The position numbers and the translations under genes are program-made. Shown here piece after piece: positions 8,782 through 17,287 of a stretch of DNA of 64,000 nucleotides; position 1 is the stretch's first letter; every line of letters starts with the position of its first letter. Where the stretch lies: positions 1 through 64,000 of the forward strand of contig CACBMB010000005.1 in the NCBI GenBank assembly GCA_902540275.1, read 5' to 3'. The notes under the pieces are model-generated. The model made no database searches. It was not told the origin of the DNA and saw only the letters and a program-made list of their open reading frames with translations. The stretch comes from an uncultured Pelagibacteraceae bacterium. Its GTDB lineage: Bacteria; Pseudomonadota; Alphaproteobacteria; Pelagibacterales; Pelagibacteraceae.

Positions 8782-9291
8782 TTAAAATTTTTTAAGAAAA
8801 TTAAACATATAACTATTTGCCCCAGGATTTTTATCTCCTAAACTAGCATTAGATATATGATTATATGAAAAACCTAATTGACTTTCCTTAGGAAGTTCTA
8901 ATGATAATTGAACTTCACTTTTAAATTCTAAAGCATGACCAAGGTCTTTTCCGTCTCCTTCATGATAATAACCAGGGGTAAAACTTGGAGTGAGATTTAA
9001 AGAACCGATCTTATAATGAGCTTGAATTCCAGTATAAAAATAACTTGCATTATCTGAGGTTATTAGTGCACCAGTAATTGGTGATAAATTTCCCAAAAAA
9101 GTATTTCGATTTAAATCTTCATTTTGATGTTGCACACCAAATAAAGATGACCTTTTTCCATCATCACTAAAATCGAACATTCCAGTGTAGAAATTAACTT
9201 CTGTATTCTTATCATTTAATTTCGTCGTATCTGCCATAACTGACTGGCTTATATAAAAAAATACTAAAAATAATAAATTTATAAATTTCAT
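8782..9291 (-). CDS. PagL-like lipid A 3-O-deacylase / acyloxyacyl hydrolase family outer-membrane protein
   Basis: 169 residues with a signal peptide (cleavage likely after Ala20) and alternating beta strands ending in Phe, as expected for a small outer-membrane barrel. The C-terminal part has YNHISNASLGDKNPGAN, which matches the PagL active-site pattern H-x-S-N (His145, Ser147). PagL removes an acyl chain from lipid A. In Pseudomonas PagL the third triad member is a Glu 12 residues after the Ser; here that place is Asn159, so activity is uncertain. The gene lies between the ccm operon and the lactate dehydrogenases and may simply be co-transcribed with them. Confidence 0.72.
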   Translation of the reverse strand: MKFINLLFLVFFYISQSVMADTTKLNDKNTEVNFYTGMFDFSDDGKRSSLFGVQHQNEDLNRNTFLGNLSPITGALITSDNASYFYTGIQAHYKIGSLNLTPSFTPGYYHEGDGKDLGHALEFKSEVQLSLELPKESQLGFSYNHISNASLGDKNPGANSYMFNFLKKF

Positions 9292-9305
9292 AGATCGAAA
9301 TATAC

Positions 9306-9671
9306 TCAGTTTTTTTTAATAATAAATCTTTTAAGTATTATTGCACCACCAATTATAAACATCAACAGAGGTAATAACCAAAGAAAATACGTATTTTTAT
9401 TGTATCCAGGATCATATAATATCCATTCACCATATTTCTCCTTTAAAAAAATGTAAATTTGATCTTCACTAAAGCCATCATTCAGTTTTTTTGAAACTAA
9501 AATTTTTATACTATTAGCAAATTCAGAGTCTGAGTCATGAATAGATTGACCTTGACAAATTAAACAACGTAAATTTTTAGTTATCTTGCTGTGCGAATTA
9601 TTTTCATTTGCACTTAACAAATTTAAATCAAACAAAAATAAAAATATCAAAATATATTTTAAATACTTCAT
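9306..9671 (-). CDS. ccmH: Cytochrome c maturation protein CcmH
   Basis: 121 residues: signal peptide, a periplasmic helical domain with the redox motif LRCLICQ (Cys36, Cys39), and one C-terminal membrane helix near residues 95-112. CcmH keeps apocytochrome c thiols reduced and helps CcmF attach heme. The segment SDSEFANSIKILVSKKL and KYGEWILYDP are family signatures. It overlaps the end of ccmG by four bases and is the last gene of the ccmCDEFGH run. No CcmI extension is fused, so this is the short CcmH type. Confidence 0.93.
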   Translation of the reverse strand: MKYLKYILIFLFLFDLNLLSANENNSHSKITKNLRCLICQGQSIHDSDSEFANSIKILVSKKLNDGFSEDQIYIFLKEKYGEWILYDPGYNKNTYFLWLLPLLMFIIGGAIILKRFIIKKN

Positions 9672-10186
9672 TCTATAAACTTTTTTATCTCAATTATTGA
9701 ATTCATGTTTAACGGGCCAACATATCTTTTTATAATCCTTTTATTATGAATTAAAAAAGTCTCTGGAACTCCATAGGCACCCCATTCTATTGCTATTATT
9801 CCATTTTCATCTGATAGGATCAATCTATATGGACTATTCAATTCTTTAAGAAATTTTTTTGCATTTATAATATTATCTTTGTAATTCAATCCTATAATTT
9901 CTAAATTAACTTGATCTTTTAATTTTAATAAAATTGGATGTTCATATCTACAAGGAGCACACCATGACGACCAAATATTCAAAAGATAAAAATTTTCTTT
10001 TTGAAAAATTTCATTAGAATTTTTAACTATATCACTATCAAATATTTTTGCCTCAAAATATGGAATATCTTTTTTAACATCAACCTGAGGTGTATAAATA
10101 TTAGTATTTTGTAAACCTTTAAAAAGTACAAAAAAAATAATTAAGGATGAAATTATCGCTACAGAAAAAAAAATTTTAGTTTTCAT
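9668..10186 (-). CDS. ccmG: Thiol:disulfide interchange protein CcmG/DsbE
   Basis: 172 residues, one N-terminal membrane anchor and a periplasmic thioredoxin-fold domain. The active site WCAPC has Cys76 and Cys79, preceded by LLNIWSSW as in CcmG proteins; a cis-proline region (YGVPETFLI) follows near residue 140. It passes reducing power to CcmH or the apocytochrome haem-binding cysteines. It overlaps ccmF upstream and ccmH downstream by four bases each, a sign of tight coupling in the ccm operon. Confidence 0.93.
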   Translation of the reverse strand: MKTKIFFSVAIISSLIIFFVLFKGLQNTNIYTPQVDVKKDIPYFEAKIFDSDIVKNSNEIFQKENFYLLNIWSSWCAPCRYEHPILLKLKDQVNLEIIGLNYKDNIINAKKFLKELNSPYRLILSDENGIIAIEWGAYGVPETFLIHNKRIIKRYVGPLNMNSIIEIKKFIE

Positions 10187-12054
10187 ATTTTTTTTCTAAA
10201 CAAACTTATTAATCCTCCAGAACATATTAATAATACAGATAACCAAATCCAGATCATAAAAGGTTTGATTTGATATCTTATATTAAAGTAATCTTGGTTT
10301 TGGACTAAATTCATCGTTATAAATTTGTCTGAAAATAGATTTGTCTTAATATCAGCTTCACTAGTCACAATATTTGGTTGATTATAAATTCTTAGCTCTG
10401 GTTCTAATGTTTGACTTAAACCTTTTGGATCATTTATGTTAATTTTTCCGATGATTGAACTATAATTCTTTATTTCCTTTTTTTCTATACTTTCAAAAGT
10501 AATATGAATTTTCTCTGACTTAAATGTTTCACCTATCTTTAAATTAGTTATTACTTCTGTAGAAAAAAAATTGTTAAATAAAATACTTAAAATCAAAAGA
10601 CTAAAACCAAAATGAGCTAAATTTTGAGCTAAATTGTTTATCCCCTTAATTAAAAATTCCCTTGATGTGACTAAAAACAAATATAGAGCTGAAGAGACTA
10701 AAATAGTATTTACTAAAAAATTTACCTTTAAGTTCTTAATTATCAATATTGATAAAAAAAAGGAAATAATAAAAAATATCGATAGATTTATTTTATTTTG
10801 AATATCTGATTTAATCCATTTTAACTTTGGGCCAATAGCCATTGCAAATAAAAAAGGAATTAAAAAGGGTATAATTAATTTCATGTAAAATGGTGGGCCA
10901 ACAGAAATTTTCTCTGAGTTTATGACTTCTAAAAAAATTGGATAAATAGTTCCAATCAAAATAACAACAAGAAAATACATCATAAACCAATTATTTACCA
11001 GGATTGATGATTCTTTACTTAACCAAAAAAAATCATATTTTTGGTTGTCTTCTGTTTTATGATAAAAAAAGAAAATAAAGAGAGATAAAAATATCAAACA
11101 AAATAAAAAAATTAAAATATATAATCCTCTTTCTGGATCATTTGCAAACGTATGAACAGAATTCAAAATACCTGATCTTACTAGAAAAGTACCACACATA
11201 CTTAAAGTAAAAGTTGATATTGATAAAATTATCACCCATGATGTGAGTATTTTTCTTCTTTCTAAAATTAAGATGCAATGAAGTAGTGTTGTTAAAGCAA
11301 TCCAAGGCATAAGTGAAACATTTTCAACTGGATCCCAAAACCAAAAACCTCCCCAACCTAACTCATAATAGGCCCATATAGACCCTAATAAAATTCCTAA
11401 TGTCAAAAAAATCCATGACCAAAGTACCCAAGTTTTAATATGTTTTGCCCAATTTTTAGATATATAATTTAAAGATGTCGCCGCTAGTGTTGCAGAAAAA
11501 ATTACTGAAGATCCAACATAGCCTAAATATAAAATTGGTGGATGTATAGCTAGAGCTGGATCTTGTAAAATTGGATTTAAACCCAATCCTTCAGTTGGCA
11601 CTGGAAAAATATAATTAAAGGGATTAGATGTTTTTATTATAAATATAAAAAAACCAATAATTATAACTTGCTGAAATAATAAAGTTAAAATTCTATAATT
11701 TTTATCTTGTTCTTTTGATTTTAACAAAAATAAAAATATGAATAAATTTAACACCAATAACCAAAGCAATAAACTTCCTTCATGGTTTCCCCAAGAACCT
11801 GAAATTTTGTAAAAAAGAGGTTTAGTTGTATGTGAATGATTAAACACTGTTTCATTACTAAAATCCGAGTTTATGAATGAAATTATCAACCCAAGAAAAC
11901 TTATTATTACAAAAAAAAGTTGTAAAAATGTTAAAGATAGAATTTTTTTATCAAAGACAAGAGAATTCCTAAAATTTTTAATCGAAAAAAGAACGACTAT
12001 AAAAGACAAACAAAGTCCAAAAACTAAAGAATAAAATCCAATTAAACTTGCCAA
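10183..12054 (-). CDS. ccmF: Cytochrome c heme lyase subunit CcmF
   Basis: 623-residue polytopic membrane protein that, with CcmH, transfers heme from CcmE to apocytochrome c. The tryptophan-rich WWD domain is at 233-251 (GWGGFWFWDPVENVSLMPW). Likely heme-ligand or heme-handling histidines include His91 in SWGNHEGS, His171 in IHPPILYLGYVG and the His in SVHTFANDPERG. Length is close to other bacterial CcmF (about 640). It follows ccmE by two bases and overlaps ccmG by four. Very AT-rich, with many Phe, Ile and Lys codons. Confidence 0.96.
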   Translation of the reverse strand: MASLIGFYSLVFGLCLSFIVVLFSIKNFRNSLVFDKKILSLTFLQLFFVIISFLGLIISFINSDFSNETVFNHSHTTKPLFYKISGSWGNHEGSLLLWLLVLNLFIFLFLLKSKEQDKNYRILTLLFQQVIIIGFFIFIIKTSNPFNYIFPVPTEGLGLNPILQDPALAIHPPILYLGYVGSSVIFSATLAATSLNYISKNWAKHIKTWVLWSWIFLTLGILLGSIWAYYELGWGGFWFWDPVENVSLMPWIALTTLLHCILILERRKILTSWVIILSISTFTLSMCGTFLVRSGILNSVHTFANDPERGLYILIFLFCLIFLSLFIFFFYHKTEDNQKYDFFWLSKESSILVNNWFMMYFLVVILIGTIYPIFLEVINSEKISVGPPFYMKLIIPFLIPFLFAMAIGPKLKWIKSDIQNKINLSIFFIISFFLSILIIKNLKVNFLVNTILVSSALYLFLVTSREFLIKGINNLAQNLAHFGFSLLILSILFNNFFSTEVITNLKIGETFKSEKIHITFESIEKKEIKNYSSIIGKININDPKGLSQTLEPELRIYNQPNIVTSEADIKTNLFSDKFITMNLVQNQDYFNIRYQIKPFMIWIWLSVLLICSGGLISLFRKKI

Positions 12055-12056
12055 AA

Positions 12057-12476
12057 CTATTTCTCCTCTAATGCTGCTTTAACTTCTGGAGGCATATAAT
12101 TTTCATCATGTTTAGCTAAAATTTTTGTAGCTAAAAATAAACTTTTATCCTTCAAAAATCCCTCAGCAACAACCCCTTTACCTTCCACAAAAAGATTAGG
12201 AATAAGACCAGAATAAATTACATTTATTTCATTTTTAAAATCTGTAACAACAAATTTAACTTCTTTTTCTTTTATTAAAATTGACTTTTTTTTTACCATA
12301 CCACCAATCCTAATTTTTTTATTATCTATTTCAGCTAAAGCTTTTACATCTGTTGGTGATTGAAAATAAATTACATTTTCCTCTAGAGATTTTAAAGTAA
12401 GAAATATAGTAAGTGACAATATTAAGAAAATTATGAAAATGTAAAAAAATCTTAATTTAACTTTACGACCATACAT
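12057..12476 (-). CDS. ccmE: Heme chaperone CcmE
   Basis: 139 residues: N-terminal membrane anchor (about residues 9-28) and a periplasmic OB-fold domain. The covalent heme-binding site is visible as [10 protein letters not shown], with His123 and Tyr127. FQSPTDVK near residue 40 and RIGGMV near 57 are typical. CcmE receives heme exported or positioned by CcmC and delivers it to CcmF. It lies ten bases after ccmD and two before ccmF. The His-containing form, not the rare Cys variant, is present. Confidence 0.95.
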   Translation of the reverse strand: MYGRKVKLRFFYIFIIFLILSLTIFLTLKSLEENVIYFQSPTDVKALAEIDNKKIRIGGMVKKKSILIKEKEVKFVVTDFKNEINVIYSGLIPNLFVEGKGVVAEGFLKDKSLFLATKILAKHDENYMPPEVKAALEEK

Positions 12477-12486
12477 CTTTTAAAAG

Positions 12487-12714
12487 TTAAATTCTTGGAG
12501 TGTTAGATAAAATTTCTCTATTAATACTTTGAGATTTTGCAAAAATTGCTCTTTCAGGGTTTAGATTTCCAAACTTCGTAATAAATTTTTCTCTCTCTTT
12601 AATATATTGAATTCTTATGACGACATATAGAGAGGCAAAACTTAAAAAAGTAAATACAAAAGCTGACCAAACATAAATTCCATATCCATTCATAAAAAAT
12701 AGTTCATTTATCAT
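12487..12714 (-). CDS. ccmD: Heme exporter protein CcmD
   Basis: 75-residue small membrane protein. The N-terminus, FFMNGYGIYVWSAFVFTF, matches the CcmD consensus (M-x-G-Y-x-x-Y-V-W), followed by one membrane helix and a basic cytoplasmic tail (IKEREKF). CcmD helps release CcmE loaded with heme from the CcmABC complex. It overlaps the end of ccmC by four bases. The C-terminal tail of about 30 residues is slightly longer than in many CcmD proteins. Confidence 0.9.
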   Translation of the reverse strand: MINELFFMNGYGIYVWSAFVFTFLSFASLYVVIRIQYIKEREKFITKFGNLNPERAIFAKSQSINREILSNTPRI

Positions 12715-13418
12715 AATCTATCTAAGCCTTTATTTTTAATTTTTATCAGTTCTGTATTATATTTCATTAAAAAAATTAGTAGAGAAAATAGTGCAAATGC
12801 CGCAGTCATAATCAGTAATGGATACAACATTGATATATGGATTGATGATTTTGATAGAATGTTAATTGAAGCTGGTTGATGCAATGTATTCCACCAGTCT
12901 ACGGAATATTTAATTATTGGAACATTGATAATTCCTAAAATAGTTATAACTGTAGTAACTTTAAATACTTTATCTTTATTATCATAAATTCTCCAAGCAA
13001 CTAAATATAAGATATAAAATAATAATAAAATTAACATAGATGTAATTCTTGCATCCCATGCCCACCAAGTTCCCCAAGTTGGTTTACCCCAGATTGATCC
13101 TGTGACTAAAGAGACAATATTAAAAACAAAGCCAGAAGGCGCTAAACTTTTTGAAATTAAAAAAAAATTCCTTATTTTAAAGATATATCCGATCACTGAT
13201 AAAAATGTAATTGAAGAAAAAATTCCAAGACAAATCCAAGAAGCTGGAACATGGACATACATAATTCTAACTGAATGACTTTGTTTATAGTCCTCTGGCG
13301 AGAGTATTAATGCTTCGGTTAAACCAATAGAAAATATAATGATGAATAACAATAAAACATATTTAGGTGCTCTAGATGTTATAGAAAAGATTTTATTTGG
13401 TTCAAAATATTTAAACAT
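12711..13418 (-). CDS. ccmC: Heme transporter/handling protein CcmC
   Basis: 235 residues, six membrane helices. It carries the WWD domain PTWGTWWAWDARITSM around 113-128 and conserved His56 (YVHVPASW) and the second His in WWNTLHQPASI, which ligate heme in this family. CcmC supplies heme to CcmE. It is the first gene of the ccmCDEFGH run; ccmA and ccmB are not in this window, so they must be elsewhere if the ABC part is kept. The gap upstream carries a promoter-like site and a long hairpin. Confidence 0.95.
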   Translation of the reverse strand: MFKYFEPNKIFSITSRAPKYVLLLFIIIFSIGLTEALILSPEDYKQSHSVRIMYVHVPASWICLGIFSSITFLSVIGYIFKIRNFFLISKSLAPSGFVFNIVSLVTGSIWGKPTWGTWWAWDARITSMLILLLFYILYLVAWRIYDNKDKVFKVTTVITILGIINVPIIKYSVDWWNTLHQPASINILSKSSIHISMLYPLLIMTAAFALFSLLIFLMKYNTELIKIKNKGLDRL

Positions 13419-13460
13419 ATTAAAATTATTCTAATTCATTTTAGGGATTTTATTAGGAAA

Positions 13461-13536
13461 TTATTGTCTGATCAAGAATGTCAGAGGGAGATAATAACGA
13501 AGGGTAAATATTTAACATCCTTGACCAGAATAATAA
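13461..13536 (-). ncRNA. Candidate structured RNA or inverted repeat upstream of ccmC
   Basis: Two arms, 13467-13481 and 13515-13529, pair over 15 positions on the minus strand, with two G-U wobbles and no mismatch; on the plus strand the same two positions are A-C mismatches. Five more A/T pairs (13461-13465 with 13532-13536) extend the stem after a small internal loop. The loop is about 33 bases. The strand bias of pairing suggests a minus-strand RNA, such as a ccmC leader or small RNA. No T-run follows, so it is not an ordinary terminator. I match it to no known family. Confidence 0.4.
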
Positions 13537-13560
13537 TTATTTAACAAACCGCTGTGTCAA
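13530..13560 (-). promoter_or_regulatory. Putative sigma-70-type promoter for the ccm operon
   Basis: On the minus strand a perfect TTGACA (13560-13555) is followed after 19 bases by TATTAT (13535-13530), five of six matches to TATAAT. With 17-base spacing the second box would be ATTATT, a weaker match. It would start transcription about 100 bases before ccmC. The spacing is longer than ideal, and a start here would lie just inside the neighbouring hairpin, so promoter and hairpin may not work together. Confidence 0.35.
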
Positions 13561-13594
13561 AGTTTTGAGTTAAATGTGTTAAAAAAATGTTTTT

Positions 13595-13915
13595 TTAATT
13601 GGATGGCTTAAAATAGCTAGATCCTTTTTTGCCTGAAAAAATCTCCTCAATCAAAGGATGCTTAATTGGCTCATCTGAGTCGTCTGTTAGTAAATTTTGC
13701 TCTGAAACATATGCTTCATATGTAATTTCATCATTTTCTGCTAACAAATGATAAAAGGGTTGATCTTTTCTAGGCCTTACATTTTTTGGTATTGATTGAT
13801 ACCACTCTTCAGAATTATTAAATTCAAAATCAACATCATAAATCACACCTCTAAATTCAAAGTGTTTATGTTTTACTATGTCTCCTATTGAGAATTTTGC
13901 TTTTTGAATTGGCAT
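13595..13915 (-). CDS. hspQ: Heat shock protein HspQ / hemimethylated-DNA-binding (YccV) domain protein
   Basis: 106 residues. KFSIGDIVKHKHFEFRGVIYDVD near the start and KDQPFYHLLAE with YVSEQNL later are the signature blocks of the HspQ/YccV family. In enterobacteria HspQ acts as a specificity-enhancing factor for Lon and binds hemimethylated DNA. The gene stands alone, divergent from yciB and upstream of the ccm operon. A possible heat-shock-like -10 (CCCATAC) lies close to the start on the minus strand, but its -35 is weak. Confidence 0.88.
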   Translation of the reverse strand: MPIQKAKFSIGDIVKHKHFEFRGVIYDVDFEFNNSEEWYQSIPKNVRPRKDQPFYHLLAENDEITYEAYVSEQNLLTDDSDEPIKHPLIEEIFSGKKGSSYFKPSN

Positions 13916-14003
13916 TATAATTAGTATGGGTATTTAAATATAAAAATCAATAAGAAAAATTTTAAATTTTTGAATAAATATTATTTATGTTAATATCTCT
14001 TTA

Positions 14004-14555
14004 GTGAACAAATCATTTTTAAAGTTTCTCACAGATTTTGGGCCATTAGTAATTTTTTTTTACTACTACTACGATAGTGGAAAAGATCTAAAGGTTGCTA
14101 TTCCACCCTTTATAATTGCGACAATAATAGCATTGGGAGTAATGTGGTTTTTAGAAAAAAAAATTCCTAAAGTTCCATTGATAAGTGGAATATTAATTAC
14201 TTTTTTTGGAGGACTAACAATTTATTTTAATAATCCAATTTTTATTTATATCAAACCAACAATAATAAATATTTTATTTGGATTTGCTTTAATATTTGGA
14301 AGATATTTTACTAATGAGCCTGTTCTTAAAAAATTAATGGGAAAATCTATTTCATTAACTCAAGAGGGTTGGGAGATACTCAATAAAAGGTGGATATATT
14401 TTTTCTTTGGACTTGCTCTCTTAAATGAATTAGTTTGGAGAACTCAATCTGAGGAGTTTTGGGTAAATTTCAAAGTTTGGGGTCTTTTACCAATAACTTT
14501 TATTTTTACAGCTTTTCAAATTGGATTAATAAATAAATATAAAATAAATGAATAA
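14004..14555 (+). CDS. yciB: Inner membrane septation protein A (YciB/IspZ family)
   Basis: 183 residues, about five to six membrane helices. KFLTDFGPLVIFF at the N-terminus, FLEKKIPKVPLISGILITFFGGLTI, and RYFTNEPVLKKLMGKSISLTQEGWEILNKRW are characteristic of the YciB/IspA family, needed for normal septation and envelope integrity in several Gram-negatives. The start codon is GTG. The gene overlaps the following DUF2794 gene by eight bases, so the two form a unit. Confidence 0.92.
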   Translation: MNKSFLKFLTDFGPLVIFFYYYYDSGKDLKVAIPPFIIATIIALGVMWFLEKKIPKVPLISGILITFFGGLTIYFNNPIFIYIKPTIINILFGFALIFGRYFTNEPVLKKLMGKSISLTQEGWEILNKRWIYFFFGLALLNELVWRTQSEEFWVNFKVWGLLPITFIFTAFQIGLINKYKINE

Positions 14556-14889
14556 TAATCTTAAACTAGTAATCAATAACGTTAATAATAAAAATATCGA
14601 TGAAAAATATTTTTTTGAAAAAGATGAATTAAAGATAATTTTAGATTTATATGCCAAAATGGTCTCTGAGGGATCTTGGAAAGATTACGGTTTAAGTATA
14701 TCAAGCAGGCAAGTTGGATTTAGTGTATTTAAAAATGCAGCTGAAAACGCTCTTTATAAAATCTGTAAAAACTTTAAACCAAAGAGCAAAAATCTCAAAT
14801 ATCTTATTACAGATACAAATGGTAAAATTTTAAAAAACTCTGATAACCTTAATTCTCTACTCAGAAATACTAATTGGAAAAAACTTTAA
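14548..14889 (+). CDS. DUF2794 family protein
   Basis: 113 residues, no membrane segments. The core (LKIILDLYAKMVSEGSWKDYGL, then VGFSVFKNAAENALYKICKN and GKILKNSDNLNSLLR) matches the alphaproteobacterial DUF2794 family, whose function is unknown. It is coupled to yciB by an eight-base overlap, as found in other alphaproteobacteria, which hints at an envelope or division link, though that is only contextual. Its end is four bases from the end of the convergent BAX-inhibitor gene. Confidence 0.82.
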   Translation: MNNNLKLVINNVNNKNIDEKYFFEKDELKIILDLYAKMVSEGSWKDYGLSISSRQVGFSVFKNAAENALYKICKNFKPKSKNLKYLITDTNGKILKNSDNLNSLLRNTNWKKL

Positions 14890-14893
14890 AAAA

Positions 14894-15658
14894 TTATCTT
14901 CTCTGACCAAAAAGTCTTAGAAGCATAATAAATAAATTAATAAAGTCTAAGTATAATGTTAATGCTCCCATTACAGCTTTTTTGCCCATTAATTCACCAC
15001 TATCAGAAGCTGTATACATATTCTTTATCTTTTGTGTATCGTAAGCGGTTAAGCCTACAAATATTAAAACTCCTAAAATTGAGATCACAAAATACATCAT
15101 AGAAGACTTCATAAATATATTAACAATTGAAGCTATTATAATTCCAATCAATCCCATCATTAAAAAAGACCCAAGTTTCGTAAGGTCTCTTTTAGTAGTG
15201 TATCCATAAATACTCATTGCCCCAAATGTTGCAGAAGTAATAAAAAAAACTCTAGTTACACTCATTCCAGTGTAAACTAGTAAAATTGAAGATAAAGATA
15301 ATCCCATTAGGGCTGCAAAAACCCAAAATGTAGTTTGTGCTTTGGATGCGCTCATTTTATTTATTCCAAAACTCATATAAAAAACAATTCCCAATGGGGC
15401 TAACATTACAAGCCATTTCAAACCTGATAAGTAAATGGCATTACCCATTTGAGTAAGAGCAACGATAGATCCTGAAGCATCTGTAACAACTGACATTTTA
15501 AATGTTATTAACGCAATTATCCCAGTGAGTAACACTCCAGTAGCCATGTAATTATAAACTTTTAACATGTAGGCTCTTAAGCCTTCATCCATTACAGCTG
15601 TCGACTCTCGTGCCGCTACTTTTGCTCTTCCAAGAATTCCTTTTTTATCAGATTCCAT
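14894..15658 (-). CDS. BAX inhibitor-1 (YccA/YbhL) family membrane protein
   Basis: 254 residues with seven hydrophobic helices. The first is preceded by ESTAVMDEGLRAYMLKVYNYMATGVLLTG, and the C-terminal part has FVGLTAYDTQKIKNMY and GALTLYLDFINLFIMLLRLFG, signatures of the Bax inhibitor-1/YccA family. In Escherichia coli YccA modulates FtsH proteolysis; other members are calcium-leak channels. The conserved aspartate pair near the C-terminus (AYDTQ and YLDFIN) is kept. The gene is monocistronic, head to head with the aldo/keto reductase. Confidence 0.92.
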   Translation of the reverse strand: MESDKKGILGRAKVAARESTAVMDEGLRAYMLKVYNYMATGVLLTGIIALITFKMSVVTDASGSIVALTQMGNAIYLSGLKWLVMLAPLGIVFYMSFGINKMSASKAQTTFWVFAALMGLSLSSILLVYTGMSVTRVFFITSATFGAMSIYGYTTKRDLTKLGSFLMMGLIGIIIASIVNIFMKSSMMYFVISILGVLIFVGLTAYDTQKIKNMYTASDSGELMGKKAVMGALTLYLDFINLFIMLLRLFGQRR

Positions 15659-15740
15659 AATGATTGAAATATATAGTCTTTTACTAATTATTCAAGATGC
15701 CTTAAAAGATTAATAAATAAAATAAATACAAAAAACCCAA

Positions 15741-16781
15741 ATGAATTACAAAAAATTAGGTAATACTGATCTGGATGTAAGTACAATTTGTCTCGGCACA
15801 ATGACTTGGGGTGAACAAAATACACAAGAAGAGGGTTTTAAACAGATGAATTATGCCTTAGATCAAGGAGTAAATTTTTGGGATACTGCTGAAATCTATT
15901 CTATTCCAATGAGAGAAGAAACATACGGAGAAACAGAGAGAATTATAGGAAATTGGTTTGAAAAAACAAAGAAAAGAGACAAAGTAATTATTGCAACTAA
16001 AGTATGTGGAAATACCTCAAATAAATACATTAGAGGTGGTGGGAATAATTTTGGAAAAAATAAAATTTCTCAAGCTTTAGACGAAAGTTTAAAAAGGTTA
16101 AAAACTGATTATATAGATTTATATCAACTGCACTGGCCAGAAAGAAATACTAATTTTTTTGGAAAACATGGATATGAACATGATGAGAACGATAAGGGAT
16201 GGACTCCATTTGAAGAAATACTCGAGAGTCTTGAAAAATTTATTAATCAAGGAAAAATTAGATATATTGGATTATCTAATGAAACAGCATGGGGTTTATC
16301 AAAATTTCTTGAATTATCGAAATTAAAAGATTTGCCAAGAATGATGTCTGTGCAAAATCCATATAATCTTCTTAATAGAACTTATGAAGTTGGTTTAGCA
16401 GAAATTTCAGTGAGAGAGAAAAGTGGATTATTAGCTTATTCTCCTCTAGCATTTGGATATCTAACTGGAAAATATAGAAATAATAATTTACCGGAAAAAT
16501 CCAGAATGAAGTTATTTAAAGATTTTACTAGATATAAAAATGAAAATGGTCAAAAAGCTATTGATGAATATTACAATATATCCAAAAAATTTAATGTTGA
16601 TTTTACTCATATGTCTCTAAAATTTTGCGAAATACAGCCTTTTGTAACAAGTGTAATTATTGGTGCAACGACAATGGAACAGTTGAAAACGAATATAGAA
16701 AGTGTAAATGTAACTTTGACAGATGAAATAATTAATGAGATCAATAAAATTCAAAAAAAATATCCTAATCCATGCCCATAA
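15741..16781 (+). CDS. Aldo/keto reductase, Tas-like
   Basis: 346 residues, AKR-fold NADP(H)-dependent oxidoreductase. The catalytic tetrad is visible as Asp48 (NFWDTAEIY), Tyr53, Lys87 (IATKVCG) and His131 (LYQLHWPER). The opening MNYKKLGNTDLDVSTICLGTM and the insertion SIPMREETYGETERIIGNW are typical of the Tas subgroup. Natural substrate is unknown for this subgroup. Its end overlaps the start of the IalB-like gene by ten bases, and a run of plus-strand genes follows, so they are probably one transcript. Confidence 0.9.
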   Translation: MNYKKLGNTDLDVSTICLGTMTWGEQNTQEEGFKQMNYALDQGVNFWDTAEIYSIPMREETYGETERIIGNWFEKTKKRDKVIIATKVCGNTSNKYIRGGGNNFGKNKISQALDESLKRLKTDYIDLYQLHWPERNTNFFGKHGYEHDENDKGWTPFEEILESLEKFINQGKIRYIGLSNETAWGLSKFLELSKLKDLPRMMSVQNPYNLLNRTYEVGLAEISVREKSGLLAYSPLAFGYLTGKYRNNNLPEKSRMKLFKDFTRYKNENGQKAIDEYYNISKKFNVDFTHMSLKFCEIQPFVTSVIIGATTMEQLKTNIESVNVTLTDEIINEINKIQKKYPNPCP

Positions 16782-17284
16782 ATAAAAAATTTTTACTCTA
16801 CTTCTGTATTTTTGTTATTTTTTTAATACCTAAAACTTTTGCTGAAGAATTAAAAAAAATAGGTAAATATAAAGATTGGGAAGTTATGGTAATATCAGAA
16901 GCATCTGGCAAAGTATGCTTTGCTCAATCAATTCCTGTTTTACAGGCTCCAAAAAAAAATAAAAGAGATGCAAGATTATTTGTAACATTTAGACCAAGTG
17001 AAAAAGTTTCAAATGAAATAAGTACAACAAGTGGTTATGAATTTAACAAAAATAATTCTGTTTTAGCTACTTCAGGAAATAACAAATTTAAATTTGATAT
17101 CAAGCAACAAGGATTTGCATGGATGACAAGTAATAAAAAAGAAAAAATAATGGTTAAAGTTATGAAAAAAGGATCAAGAATAATGGTTAGTGGCTATAAT
17201 GAAAAAGGATCACAAACTATTGATCATTATTCGTTATTAGGATTTACGAAAGCATATAATACTGCAAAAAAAGCTTGCAGTTAA
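16772..17284 (+). CDS. Invasion-associated locus B (IalB) family periplasmic protein
   Basis: 170 residues with a signal peptide (hydrophobic 7-20, cleavage near Ala24). The mature part has GKYKDWEVMVI, GKVCFAQSIP, RDARLFVTFRP and a C-terminal SGYNEKGSQTIDHYSLLGFTKA, matching the IalB family widespread in alphaproteobacteria. The name comes from Bartonella; in free-living bacteria these are periplasmic proteins of unknown role. Two cysteines (about residues 49 and 169) could form a disulfide. It lies three bases before argG. Confidence 0.82.
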   Translation: MPINKKFLLYFCIFVIFLIPKTFAEELKKIGKYKDWEVMVISEASGKVCFAQSIPVLQAPKKNKRDARLFVTFRPSEKVSNEISTTSGYEFNKNNSVLATSGNNKFKFDIKQQGFAWMTSNKKEKIMVKVMKKGSRIMVSGYNEKGSQTIDHYSLLGFTKAYNTAKKACS

Positions 17285-17287
17285 TTA

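Noticed and set aside
13419..13594. SRP (4.5S) RNA, 6S RNA or tmRNA in the gap between hspQ and ccmC
   Set aside because: The conserved SRP tetraloop region and the tmRNA tRNA-like end are absent. The hairpin is kept only as an unassigned structure.
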